Of a stretch of 64,000 nt of DNA, positions 55,751 to 64,000 are shown one piece after another. Each line of letters opens with the position of its first letter. Position 1 is the stretch's first letter. Position numbers and translations under genes: made by a program. Source of the DNA: Candidatus Parcubacteria bacterium (GTDB lineage Bacteria > Patescibacteriota > Patescibacteriia > Patescibacteriales > UBA12075); the NCBI GenBank assembly GCA_023142215.1, contig JAGLJW010000022.1, positions 1 to 64,000 on the forward strand, given 5' to 3'. A model generated the notes under the pieces. That model did not search any database. It was not told the DNA's origin and saw only the letters and a program-made list of their open reading frames with translations.

Positions 55751-57409
55751 TTAAAAACGTAATTCCCTATTTAAATCCATTATAGCCCGAAATTCTTCTT
55801 TTGTTAAGACATCTTCACTATTTTTTTGCTTTTCATTAATAACAATATCAACCTCAACTTTTTTATTAATAGCCTCATTTCCTAGACCAATATACATCAT
55901 GTTAATAGGGCTCTTCCGCCATGCCTTAATTCCAATTAATCTTTGTCCATAACCATCTCGCTCTAAAATACTAACTTTTTCTTTTATTTTTTGGGTGCAT
56001 TTTCTAGTATCAACTCCCAATCTCCTAAATATAACCAAATCCATTTCTTTAAGTTCATCAATTGGACCCATTAACTTTGGCACCTGCTTCACATCAGACA
56101 CCTTTTTTGTATTAATTGGAGAAACCTGTCTAACATTAATTACATTTTCTCTTGAAAATTCTTGATTTTTAACAAGTTGCTCTTCTTTTACACTTTGAAT
56201 TCCTCCATCACTTTCTTCAACTTCTTTTTTATCTTCAATATTATTATCTACTTTATTTTTTTTCTCTGTTTGATCTACAACTTGATTATTTTTTTCAACT
56301 AACTTTTCTTTATTTCTTTCTAATTCTTTTAATTGACTTTGATTATTTTCTGTTTTATTTTTCAATTTAGTATAATCATATTCCACATCTCGATCCATGG
56401 AACTTAAAGCCTCTAATAAATCAACATCTTTCTTTTTGTTTATACTCCGACCATCATCTTCAATGATGGATGAATACTCTTTTAAATTGTTTTTTTTGTC
56501 AGAAATTATTTTTTTCGTAACTCTAACGCCATCAAGTTCATTTAAAATTAAATCAATTAATTGAGAATTAAAACTAAGACCTCCAAATTCTGGCGATTTT
56601 CCTAAAGACTCAATAGTTGTAATTCTATTTCTCACCCCACGTAAATAAGTTCTTAAAATCTGTTCAAAACGAGTTTTAAGCTCACTTGAAGCAAAACTAA
56701 TTTTTAGCTCACTAATTACATTCTGTATTTTTTGTTCAACCTTATCTTTTAAATTACTTTTGTCTTTAATTACTTTAACTACTTCATGCTCAACACTATT
56801 ATCTTTTCCAATATCAATATCCAAATCCTTTACCAAATGTACTTCTTCATTGTTGCTAATAATTTTTTCAGAAATAACTTCTTCTTTAATATCGTTACTT
56901 TTCGGCAAAGGTGATAAAATTTTATTTTTAAGCTCTTTACTATCCTGAGTTGGAACAGAATCAATTTTAGTAATTATTTTTGGTCTTACTAAAACTATTT
57001 TTTCTTTTTCAGTTTTTTCCGTATAATTAACATCTTTCTTTAAACTGTTTTTTAAAAATTCTGCCGCTAATGGTTCACTAGCATCTTTTTTTATTTCTAA
57101 ATTATCATTGTAATTTTCTTTTAACTCATCTCTTATACCTAAATATGATAAAACATCTTTAAATATCTTTTCTTTTAATTCAAGAAATAGCTTTTCAGCT
57201 CGCTCGTCACTCAAATCATTCTCAAACATAAAATAACCTTTCAATTTACTAAAAGGTATATCTTTTATCATTACACGCATTATTATAATTGCCAAATTAA
57301 CTTTATAACGTTTTTCAATATCATTCACAACAGCCATTGCTTTCTCATCTGAAACTTTGCCCCTAATTTCATCTGGCAATTTATTAAATTTTTGTAATAT
57401 TACAAGCAT
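55751..57409 (-). CDS. Large charged cytoplasmic protein of the secretion cluster
   Basis: The 552-residue protein has an N-terminal helical domain (residues 1 to about 95). A long charged, low-complexity middle rich in K, E, N, D (about 120-430) follows, and then a folded C-terminal domain (LVIFRRLGVDTRKC and GYGQRLIGIKAWRKSPI). Its N-terminal domain resembles that of the next gene (FNKLPDEIRGKV with KRYKVNL versus FNELPAYVKLTV with KKYKVNL), so the two are paralogues. It has no membrane segment. It may be a secretion-machine scaffold or a substrate receptor; this is inference from the neighbours. Confidence 0.65.
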   Translation of the reverse strand: MLVILQKFNKLPDEIRGKVSDEKAMAVVNDIEKRYKVNLAIIIMRVMIKDIPFSKLKGYFMFENDLSDERAEKLFLELKEKIFKDVLSYLGIRDELKENYNDNLEIKKDASEPLAAEFLKNSLKKDVNYTEKTEKEKIVLVRPKIITKIDSVPTQDSKELKNKILSPLPKSNDIKEEVISEKIISNNEEVHLVKDLDIDIGKDNSVEHEVVKVIKDKSNLKDKVEQKIQNVISELKISFASSELKTRFEQILRTYLRGVRNRITTIESLGKSPEFGGLSFNSQLIDLILNELDGVRVTKKIISDKKNNLKEYSSIIEDDGRSINKKKDVDLLEALSSMDRDVEYDYTKLKNKTENNQSQLKELERNKEKLVEKNNQVVDQTEKKNKVDNNIEDKKEVEESDGGIQSVKEEQLVKNQEFSRENVINVRQVSPINTKKVSDVKQVPKLMGPIDELKEMDLVIFRRLGVDTRKCTQKIKEKVSILERDGYGQRLIGIKAWRKSPINMMYIGLGNEAINKKVEVDIVINEKQKNSEDVLTKEEFRAIMDLNRELRF

Positions 57410-57431
57410 TTTTATTGTTAATAATTATCAG

Positions 57432-57504
57432 GGGTTTGTCGGCAAACTACAGTTTTGGCATAAATTTTCAGATTTCGGTCATGCTGTAGTTTGGCAACAG
57501 ACCC
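57432..57504. mobile_element. 73-bp short version of the palindromic element
   Basis: It has the same termini (GGGTTTGTCGGCAAACTACAG at the left, CTGTAGTTTGGCAACAGACCC at the right). The left inner arm is also shared, but 87 bp of the centre are missing relative to the copy at 1548. Flanks ATCAG (57427-57431) and ATCAT (57505-57509) match at 4 of 5 bases, consistent with a 5-bp target duplication. It sits in the space between two paralogous genes. Confidence 0.82.
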
Positions 57505-57530
57505 ATCATGACCATAATTCTATAATCAAA

Positions 57531-58538
57531 CTACGCTTCAGTTTCTTTCTTTTTTATCTCTTCAAAGATAGCTGAATATTCTAATGTGCCTGGTTTGTAT
57601 TTTTTAAGCATTATCTTAAGACCCTCAATCTCTTTTTTGTAAGTAATTTCTTCATTAATAACCTCAGATTCTAAAGTGCCTTGTTCATAATTTAATTTTT
57701 CTTTTTTAAGCTCATTAATCTTTTTCTCTTCTTCAGATTTTACATTACTAAAAGTTATTGAATCGTTTGAGCCATATTCAACAGGAAAAATTTCCCAATC
57801 ATCAACATTATCAGAAAGCATACTTTCTGGAAAAAATTTTATATTTCTATAAAGTAATAATAATTTTTTAAGCAAATCCTTTTCATCTTTATCTAACTTC
57901 TTCGCGTTTTCCGATTCAGTCATATACTTCATTAAAACAATATTATCAAACATCACGGTTCCATTTTGCTTTATAAAATCTTTTAACCAATTTGAAACTG
58001 TTGGAGATTTTGGTTTTTCTTCTAAACTAAATTTTTTGTTTGTTAATCTTTCTTGATTTTGATATAGCTCTTTTTCGGCCTTGTTTACAAAACTTTGATC
58101 TTCAGTTAAAACCAAAAGAATCTGAAAATTTATTTCATCAAGAATTTCATTGGGATTATTAATTTCATTAATTAAATCTTTATTTAAAATACCTAATATA
58201 ATATTTTTTATTTCTCCATTTTTTATTTCATTTTTTTCAGGATCTGGTAATAAAAATCTTAAACGCTTTTCAAGACATGATAAAACCGACTCTCTAAATT
58301 CATCTGCAATAATTTTTGCCTCTTCTGGCTCTTTTTCAAATTCATTGACTATATAATTCTCTATTCCGTCATAGTCCAACTCATTTGTAACAATAAAAAA
58401 CAACAACACAAACAAATTTACTTTATATTTTTTGTTTAAAAAAGTTATTTTACTCTTTATTACCTCACTATCAACTGTTAACTTAACATAAGCAGGTAAT
58501 TCATTAAACTTTTCAACTGTCCTTTCTATGTTTGTCAT
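57531..58538 (-). CDS. Paralogue of the 552-residue secretion-cluster protein
   Basis: The 335-residue protein shares the N-terminal helical domain of the neighbouring gene (residues 1 to about 95). The rest is acidic and helical, with a coiled-coil-like C-terminus (EEEKKINELKKEKLNYEQ then EITYKKEIEGLKIM). No membrane segment is present. Domain sharing and adjacency suggest gene duplication followed by divergence. Function unknown. Confidence 0.65.
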   Translation of the reverse strand: MTNIERTVEKFNELPAYVKLTVDSEVIKSKITFLNKKYKVNLFVLLFFIVTNELDYDGIENYIVNEFEKEPEEAKIIADEFRESVLSCLEKRLRFLLPDPEKNEIKNGEIKNIILGILNKDLINEINNPNEILDEINFQILLVLTEDQSFVNKAEKELYQNQERLTNKKFSLEEKPKSPTVSNWLKDFIKQNGTVMFDNIVLMKYMTESENAKKLDKDEKDLLKKLLLLYRNIKFFPESMLSDNVDDWEIFPVEYGSNDSITFSNVKSEEEKKINELKKEKLNYEQGTLESEVINEEITYKKEIEGLKIMLKKYKPGTLEYSAIFEEIKKKETEA

Positions 58539-58541
58539 ATT

Positions 58542-60959
58542 TTAGTTTTTAATTACTTTTGTTTTATAATTATCAATATGCTCTGCTGTATCTTCATTAT
58601 GTGCTTTTAATTTATTCAAAACATCTTTTACGGAATCCATTGCAGCCGTATTAATACCACCTAACTCTGCAGCAACTATTCCTTGTTTGTAACCAAGAAC
58701 ACTTTTCATTTCTTTTGTACTTAAATTTTCACCATTACTTTGCCTAGTGTGTAATGCGGACAATTCTTTCGTTAAATTCTTAACTGCTTTAACTGATTGC
58801 TCTGAACCGTTAGACATTTCTTCAAACAATTTTTTCTGAGTCCCTGTCTGCCCCTCACTGCTATATGTCGCACTTTGCGAAAATAAAGCACCCTCGCCTC
58901 CTCTGGCAATAGACTCTATTCGTTTTTCAACTATTTCATTTTCTTTATTTGCCTGTTTTTGAACATTCATCATCATTGAATTGACATGATATCCTTCAAA
59001 CATACTACTTGGTTTCTTCATTCCTCCCAAATCTTCTCTATGCTTTTTCCTTGAATCTTCTTGGTCAAATAGAGAACTACGTTTAATTTCTCCTCTTTTT
59101 GCGTCTGTGTCATTTTTAATCTTTCCAACCTCTACATCTTTACCTGCCATAACATTAATATGAGATTCTAAATCAATATTAATATCTTCCATTTCTTTAT
59201 TAAAATCTTTCAAAATCTCATTTTTGGCCCATTCAAATTTCTCTGGCTCGGATTTATATTCTGTATTTGCATTATTTATTGCATTATCTCTTCTGTTCCC
59301 AGCTACTATCATATTTTTACCAACTTCAGTCATTTTTGCTTGCATACTAGGCAATCTAGACAAATCATTATTTCTACTAAAATTAATTTTATCTATATCT
59401 TCTTTTTCTTTGCCTTTAATACTTTCAATCTTTTCATCTTTTAATTTTTTAGAATCATTAACATCGCTATCATATTCATTAACTTTTTTCTTATAATTAG
59501 AAGCTTTTTTTGCTCTATATATATTAAAAGCAGCTGCTCCGCCTAATGCTAAACCAGCCAAAGGATTTACAGCAGTTGCAACTGCTGCTGCACCAGCAAC
59601 TTGTCCTGTATGTTTAAGTGTTTTGCCTGTTTTGCTATCAGCAAAATTCGCTGCAGCATCACGAATATTTTTACGTGTTTTATCACCCATACCAAGTTTC
59701 TGACCTACGGCACCCATGTTTGATCTAAGAGATTTAGCTCGTGCATCATGCACATCAGAACTCCAATTTCTCATAAGTTTACCTCTACTTGAATCTTTAC
59801 TTGTTGCCATCACTCCAACTCCAAGTGCAGCAGATCCTGCCACCTGCCCACTTCTTTTTAATATCTGTCCAGGCATTTTTGAAAGTATTGTTTTCCCTTG
59901 CCCAATCGCACCAAGCCCTTTTCCTGCTACACCACCAACAGCTCCACCCATTTCTGAGGCAACTTTTAAACCTCCAACAAGCATTCCAATAGCAATTAAA
60001 AAAGGAATAAAACTTGTCTCACTCATCATAGCATGTTGACCAGCCTGAAGACCTGTGCTAGCATCTCCAACAATTTTTTTAGCTATGTCTTGCTTTGCAG
60101 TTTGTCCAATAATTAATGCTAACCATAAAAAGAATACCAATATCGGACCAATAACTACATTCTTTACAAACTCATCACTCCATTTGCTAAAATATTTTTG
60201 ACCGCCCGGAAAGCCATAAAGCATAAAAGCCAATGGTGACAAAACAACATAAATCCAAAGCATTACTATTCTAAAAATTAAAGTAACCAAAATAACTAAA
60301 AGGACAACTGCTCCTATAGCTACAAATATCAAAGACACTATCAAACCACCAGTAACCTCCCAAAATTTGACGGCCTCCGCGGAAAAACCTTTTGTCTTTA
60401 TCATTTCTATATACTTATCAACACCTAAAGACTGAATAAATGAAGCTCCTGTACTTCCGATTGGATCTGCAAAAAAAACCATTAAGAACTGAGAAATATC
60501 AATTACAAAACCACAAATTGACTTTGAATAATTAACTAAAAAAGCCATTAATATTAATTTGGGTAATGCTTTTTTAACAGTGTAACCTTCAATCCTAAGT
60601 ATTGTTGAAAAAGCAATTATCACCATTGCTAATATGAAAAACATATTTGCAAAATTTAATATTTGAGTCCAGGCTAAAATAATACTTTTTTCTCCAATAA
60701 AATCATTATAGTTAATTAACAAAATTATTGATTTTATAGCCAAAGTCAAAAACCAACCAAATACTATTAAGCCAAGCTGTGCTATATAAGCAAAAATTGT
60801 TAATACACCATTTTGTACAGTATTTATTATCTTGCTATCAGGCTCATCTGCCGCTTGAATACAAGAAATATCAATAAAAATATTGTAAAAAACAAAAACA
60901 AATAAAAAAACTATTAATAGTATCTTTTTATTATTTATTTTTAAAAATATTTTTTTCAT
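58542..60959 (-). CDS. VirB6/TrbL-like polytopic membrane protein of the secretion cluster
   Basis: The 805-residue protein has an N-terminal signal/anchor region and a polytopic membrane part to about residue 355, including IIALVFVAIGAVVLL-like helices and ILVFFLWLALIIGQTAK. A Gly/Ala-rich segment, a long charged helical domain and a C-terminal coiled tail complete it. This layout matches VirB6/TrbL/TraG-like channel proteins. The segment with repeated AVGGVAGKGLGAIGQGK and GLALGGAAAFNIY is characteristic. It is 4 bp from the preceding cluster gene. Confidence 0.8.
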   Translation of the reverse strand: MKKIFLKINNKKILLIVFLFVFVFYNIFIDISCIQAADEPDSKIINTVQNGVLTIFAYIAQLGLIVFGWFLTLAIKSIILLINYNDFIGEKSIILAWTQILNFANMFFILAMVIIAFSTILRIEGYTVKKALPKLILMAFLVNYSKSICGFVIDISQFLMVFFADPIGSTGASFIQSLGVDKYIEMIKTKGFSAEAVKFWEVTGGLIVSLIFVAIGAVVLLVILVTLIFRIVMLWIYVVLSPLAFMLYGFPGGQKYFSKWSDEFVKNVVIGPILVFFLWLALIIGQTAKQDIAKKIVGDASTGLQAGQHAMMSETSFIPFLIAIGMLVGGLKVASEMGGAVGGVAGKGLGAIGQGKTILSKMPGQILKRSGQVAGSAALGVGVMATSKDSSRGKLMRNWSSDVHDARAKSLRSNMGAVGQKLGMGDKTRKNIRDAAANFADSKTGKTLKHTGQVAGAAAVATAVNPLAGLALGGAAAFNIYRAKKASNYKKKVNEYDSDVNDSKKLKDEKIESIKGKEKEDIDKINFSRNNDLSRLPSMQAKMTEVGKNMIVAGNRRDNAINNANTEYKSEPEKFEWAKNEILKDFNKEMEDINIDLESHINVMAGKDVEVGKIKNDTDAKRGEIKRSSLFDQEDSRKKHREDLGGMKKPSSMFEGYHVNSMMMNVQKQANKENEIVEKRIESIARGGEGALFSQSATYSSEGQTGTQKKLFEEMSNGSEQSVKAVKNLTKELSALHTRQSNGENLSTKEMKSVLGYKQGIVAAELGGINTAAMDSVKDVLNKLKAHNEDTAEHIDNYKTKVIKN

Positions 60960-60973
60960 TATTTTTTTAAAAT

Positions 60974-61591
60974 TTAGTTAAATATCCAACCAAATATTTT
61001 TTTACCTATCCAAGGAAGTGGTCCACCACTTTTCGCCATATCTACAGTAGTTTCTATGGCTGTTTCTTTTGTAGCTTCTATAATGACATCCGCTGAATGT
61101 GCAAACATATATACAACTATTATTATAATAGTAATAATAGCCATAAAGAAAAGTGCAAGCAATAAATCTAAAAGCGCTATTCCTATTTTATCACCTAATC
61201 TTAATTTAACTTTATTACTAAAACAAGATCCTGCAGCTACTACATGTAATCCAATAAAACCAGGAACAAATCCCATAAACGACGCTGTAAGTATCCATAA
61301 CTTATTCATCAAAACGCCAGTTGACTTCTTTTTTAATTTATTCGCACCAAGACTTTTTTCTAATAAAACCTTTTTTGACTTAATTATTCTCTCTGATGCT
61401 TTTCTTCCTTCTTGAATTGATTTATTTTTATTAACTGCTGTAATCTGTTCTCTGATATCATTATTTACAACATTTTGTTCTTGCTCTCTTCTTTCGCTAG
61501 CTCGTTCTTCTTGTATTTGGCTAGAAACTTTATTTTCATGATTAAAAAATAATAATCTCTCATCTATAGAATTGAACGAATTATTTGACAT
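60974..61591 (-). CDS. Small membrane protein of the secretion cluster
   Basis: The 205-residue protein has a charged, helical N-terminal half (residues 1 to about 90). It has a hydrophobic segment near 100-120 (WILTASFMGFVPGFIGLHVV) and a strong helix at LLLALFFMAIITIIIIVVYM. It lies between the VirB6-like gene and the large Cys-rich protein (15 and 9 bp spacers). It is probably a structural component, but no family is recognised. Confidence 0.6.
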   Translation of the reverse strand: MSNNSFNSIDERLLFFNHENKVSSQIQEERASERREQEQNVVNNDIREQITAVNKNKSIQEGRKASERIIKSKKVLLEKSLGANKLKKKSTGVLMNKLWILTASFMGFVPGFIGLHVVAAGSCFSNKVKLRLGDKIGIALLDLLLALFFMAIITIIIIVVYMFAHSADVIIEATKETAIETTVDMAKSGGPLPWIGKKIFGWIFN

Positions 61592-61599
61592 AGTTTTTA

Positions 61600-64000
61600 T
61601 TAATTTTCTGCAACAATAATATAAACATCAGACTCTACATAACTATCTTCACAAATATCAGTTACTACTGGACAATGATCATCCATTCCACAAATACCAC
61701 CATAAACACCAGCTAGATTACGACATTGTTTTCTTGGTAAGCATGGTCTTGTATTAATACCTTCGCTACACCAACCCCAATTATCCATTATTTTTACTTT
61801 TGGCTTAACAATACAATAATTCAATGTAGGAGCCACTGGTAATGTTATGGTTGATGCACCACCAAAATTAGGTGCTACCATATTTCCAGCATCAGCACAA
61901 TAAATAATGTTCTCCTCTAAGGTACCCTGATCTACAGAATGTTGTGATTTTAAATCCCAATAACTATATAAATGATAAAAAGAGTGCGGATTGTTAGCAT
62001 TAGATCTATCACGCATTTCAACGCCTGTTACAACAGTTCTATTGCTATCTCCCCAGTCAACAGAATATAATATTAAAGGCAACTGTTGACTATTAACAAT
62101 ACTATTAAATGTAAGATTCACAAAACCATTTTTATGTAAAGTAGTGTTCACATTTAATCCATTTAATTTAATATTTCTTATTTCTGGTGGATAAGCACAA
62201 TATTCAATTGGAGACAACTCTCTAGTGGAACTAGCACATACATTAATCGGAGGAGACCATTCAGGCACAGACGAATCAGGTAAATATCTTAATGTATTTG
62301 ACACACAATCACCACCACCTGGAGCACAATAATTATCTCCTGGCGTTAAACTACTATCACATAAAATGTCAACATTGGTCCCTGTGGCACATTTAGCTAA
62401 TACGTTAGGAATACAATTCCCGCCAGGACAACAAGCCATATTAATATCAGCGGGACATCCCCAACCATTGATTGACGTTCCTACACCATTAGTATCAAAA
62501 CATCCGAGACAGTCACCAACACACTCTGCACCAATTAATTCCCCAGCATCACAATAATTACCAGCTGGTATTACACATGTACTGTCAGGACATTGCGGAG
62601 CACAACCTCCCTGCATAATATCTCCATTATTAGTACCACCAATACATTCGTAAGTCTGATTCCATGTCCAATGACCGTAGCTTTGTGCAAAAAGTTTTTT
62701 CAAGGCACTTTCAGCTTCAATGGTAGTTGTATATGGATTTACTTGATAAACATTAACAAATTCCTGCGGAATTTTACAATCACCAGTTGTTCCAATACAA
62801 GCATAAGGGCTTCCTGCTCTCGCTTTAAGAGCAGGAAGATCAACAACTAATGGCTGAAATCCTGGAAGATTTTCATTACTATCCCATTCATGTGGATTAG
62901 AAACTACACTCCAATAATCTTGAGATTTATAGTCAACTGGAGGAACAATAGAGCCAAACGGATTATAATCTGTAGAATAAGTATAATTAAGAAAAGGCAC
63001 CATATAATCACTTCCTTTATAAACTCGCCCACTCCAAAATTTATTTTTCCCCGTTGAGGTTACTAGCTGTACAATTTTATCACAATAATCATCTCTGGCA
63101 TAAATTTGAACTCTGCCACCAGGACACATACAATATCCATTAGAATTTACAAATTTAATACTAGTTAAATAATCATCATTATTAAAATAAAAAGTACCTG
63201 TTATATTACCAACTGTTACTGGTATAGCAGGATCATCTCCTGGATCATTAAAAGTCCAATTACCGCTACCATGCTTCCCACAATGATTTTTATGTGCACA
63301 ATGAGTATATTCCATAAAAATATTAACACTATGCAATTTCCATCTCTTTATATACTCCTCTGGTTTTAAGTCAAAAATTACACTTACCACCTTACTATTC
63401 ACAAAAACTCTATTAACCATTAACTGAGATCGACCTATAGCAAGTTGACAATAATAAACAGGAAATCTGTCTAAATATCCAGCCCCTTCTTCAATCCCTT
63501 CTCCTTTTACCTTATCAATAGGATACCAAAGTAAACATGTATCTTTATCTCCTGGATATTTGTCATATTCTAAACAATAACCATGCCAACCTTTTTTCAT
63601 AATACCTGAGTCTTCATAATAATTACAAGAAAGTGCATTACCTTCAGGATAAAGACGACAAGATTGTTCAACATATTCTTCGAAAACACTTGTACTTATT
63701 TTTTTTGTAGCTAAAACAGGACGTATTTTCATATCATCAATATAAACATTTCCAACACACGAATCACCTCTCGCCTCAATAGGAAAAATACCACCACCAC
63801 CAAAAGTACAACCCCAAGCGGTAGTATCTAAATTAGTAACTCCACGAGACGCACATGTAGCATTTGGAGAAAATGCCCTGTTTAATGGATCAGTACAATT
63901 CGGATCCGGACCAGCAACTTTTTGGCAACACTGTGCAGAAAGATAAATTTTACCATAGCCTGTTATTTTAATCTTCTTTGTATTACCACCAACGATAAAC
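61600..64000 (-). CDS. Very large secreted Cys-rich protein with a PKD-like domain (5' end outside window)
   Basis: The reading frame continues to the edge of the window. The codons before the ATG at 63732 are open and encode VGNVYIDDMKIRPVL and more, so the true start lies beyond base 64000. About 800 residues are visible. They include many Cys-containing modules, for example GDCLGCFDTNGVGTSINGWG and GNYCDAGELIGAEC, and a PKD-like domain (DWGDSNRTVV with HSFYHLYSYW). The cysteines suggest disulfide-stabilised extracellular domains, a plausible substrate of DsbA at 51113. It is the upstream end of the secretion cluster and may be a surface adhesin or pilus-tip protein; that role is inference. 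Confidence 0.8.
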   Translation of the reverse strand, partial: FIVGGNTKKIKITGYGKIYLSAQCCQKVAGPDPNCTDPLNRAFSPNATCASRGVTNLDTTAWGCTFGGGGIFPIEARGDSCVGNVYIDDMKIRPVLATKKISTSVFEEYVEQSCRLYPEGNALSCNYYEDSGIMKKGWHGYCLEYDKYPGDKDTCLLWYPIDKVKGEGIEEGAGYLDRFPVYYCQLAIGRSQLMVNRVFVNSKVVSVIFDLKPEEYIKRWKLHSVNIFMEYTHCAHKNHCGKHGSGNWTFNDPGDDPAIPVTVGNITGTFYFNNDDYLTSIKFVNSNGYCMCPGGRVQIYARDDYCDKIVQLVTSTGKNKFWSGRVYKGSDYMVPFLNYTYSTDYNPFGSIVPPVDYKSQDYWSVVSNPHEWDSNENLPGFQPLVVDLPALKARAGSPYACIGTTGDCKIPQEFVNVYQVNPYTTTIEAESALKKLFAQSYGHWTWNQTYECIGGTNNGDIMQGGCAPQCPDSTCVIPAGNYCDAGELIGAECVGDCLGCFDTNGVGTSINGWGCPADINMACCPGGNCIPNVLAKCATGTNVDILCDSSLTPGDNYCAPGGGDCVSNTLRYLPDSSVPEWSPPINVCASSTRELSPIEYCAYPPEIRNIKLNGLNVNTTLHKNGFVNLTFNSIVNSQQLPLILYSVDWGDSNRTVVTGVEMRDRSNANNPHSFYHLYSYWDLKSQHSVDQGTLEENIIYCADAGNMVAPNFGGASTITLPVAPTLNYCIVKPKVKIMDNWGWCSEGINTRPCLPRKQCRNLAGVYGGICGMDDHCPVVTDICEDSYVESDVYIIVAEN

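Overview
The window is an AT-rich, gene-dense bacterial segment read with the standard bacterial code; large conserved proteins (RecG, RadA, LigA, GatA, PilB) are intact without recoding UGA. Gene content and style suggest a member of the Candidate Phyla Radiation / Patescibacteria, Parcubacteria-like. This rests on compact housekeeping genes mixed with a full type IV pilus operon, a PrgI/VirB4/VirB6-type secretion cluster found in many such genomes, a type 4 uracil-DNA glycosylase, ComF, and a long glycosyltransferase/methyltransferase locus. The taxonomic call is inference; no rRNA is present.

Layout. 0.3-19.2 kb: a minus-strand surface-glycan locus with GT4 glycosyltransferases, GT-C-like membrane proteins, a methyltransferase-GT2 fusion, asparagine synthetase-like AsnB, an NAD-dependent sugar epimerase and an unusually high number of SAM methyltransferases. 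19.3-21.9 kb: tRNA-Ser(GGA), an AlbA/Schlafen-type ATP-binding regulator with a 12-bp tandem repeat, relics of an AbiE-like toxin-antitoxin pair and a DsbA-like protein without CXXC. 21.9-25.8 kb: gatA, gatC, ligA, with heptanucleotide repeats between and inside the genes. 25.9-37.6 kb: a type IV pilus operon (pilM-N-O-B-T-like-C, pilins, prepilin peptidase, minor pilins) with one decayed pilin gene. 37.6-41.3 kb: a beta-propeller lipoprotein-like or anchored protein, comF, a structured RNA candidate with its own promoter, uracil-DNA glycosylase, and nested palindromic repeats. 41.3-46.4 kb: an accessory segment with HicBA, a KAP-family NTPase with two unknown genes, an unknown acidic protein and DinD. 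46.5-49.6 kb: two tRNA-Ser genes, a membrane protein, tRNA-Arg directly abutting recG. 49.8-64 kb: radA, a true DsbA, then a type IV secretion-like cluster (VirB8-like, VirB4, TraC-like N domain, PrgI, two paralogous cytoplasmic proteins, VirB6/TrbL-like protein, and a very large Cys-rich secreted protein running off the window).

How they fit together. The pili and the type IV secretion-like machine are both envelope systems that could serve attachment to a host or uptake of DNA; ComF, RecG, RadA, LigA and the glycosylase would process DNA. The glycan locus probably makes and methyl-decorates the cell-surface polysaccharide.

The most unusual signal is a family of palindromic mobile elements with GGGTCTGTCGCC ends. 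One 160-bp copy is inserted, with a 5-bp target duplication, in frame inside a membrane glycosyltransferase gene, adding 55 codons without a stop. This resembles the behaviour of Rickettsia palindromic elements. LigA carries three further in-frame repeat traces.
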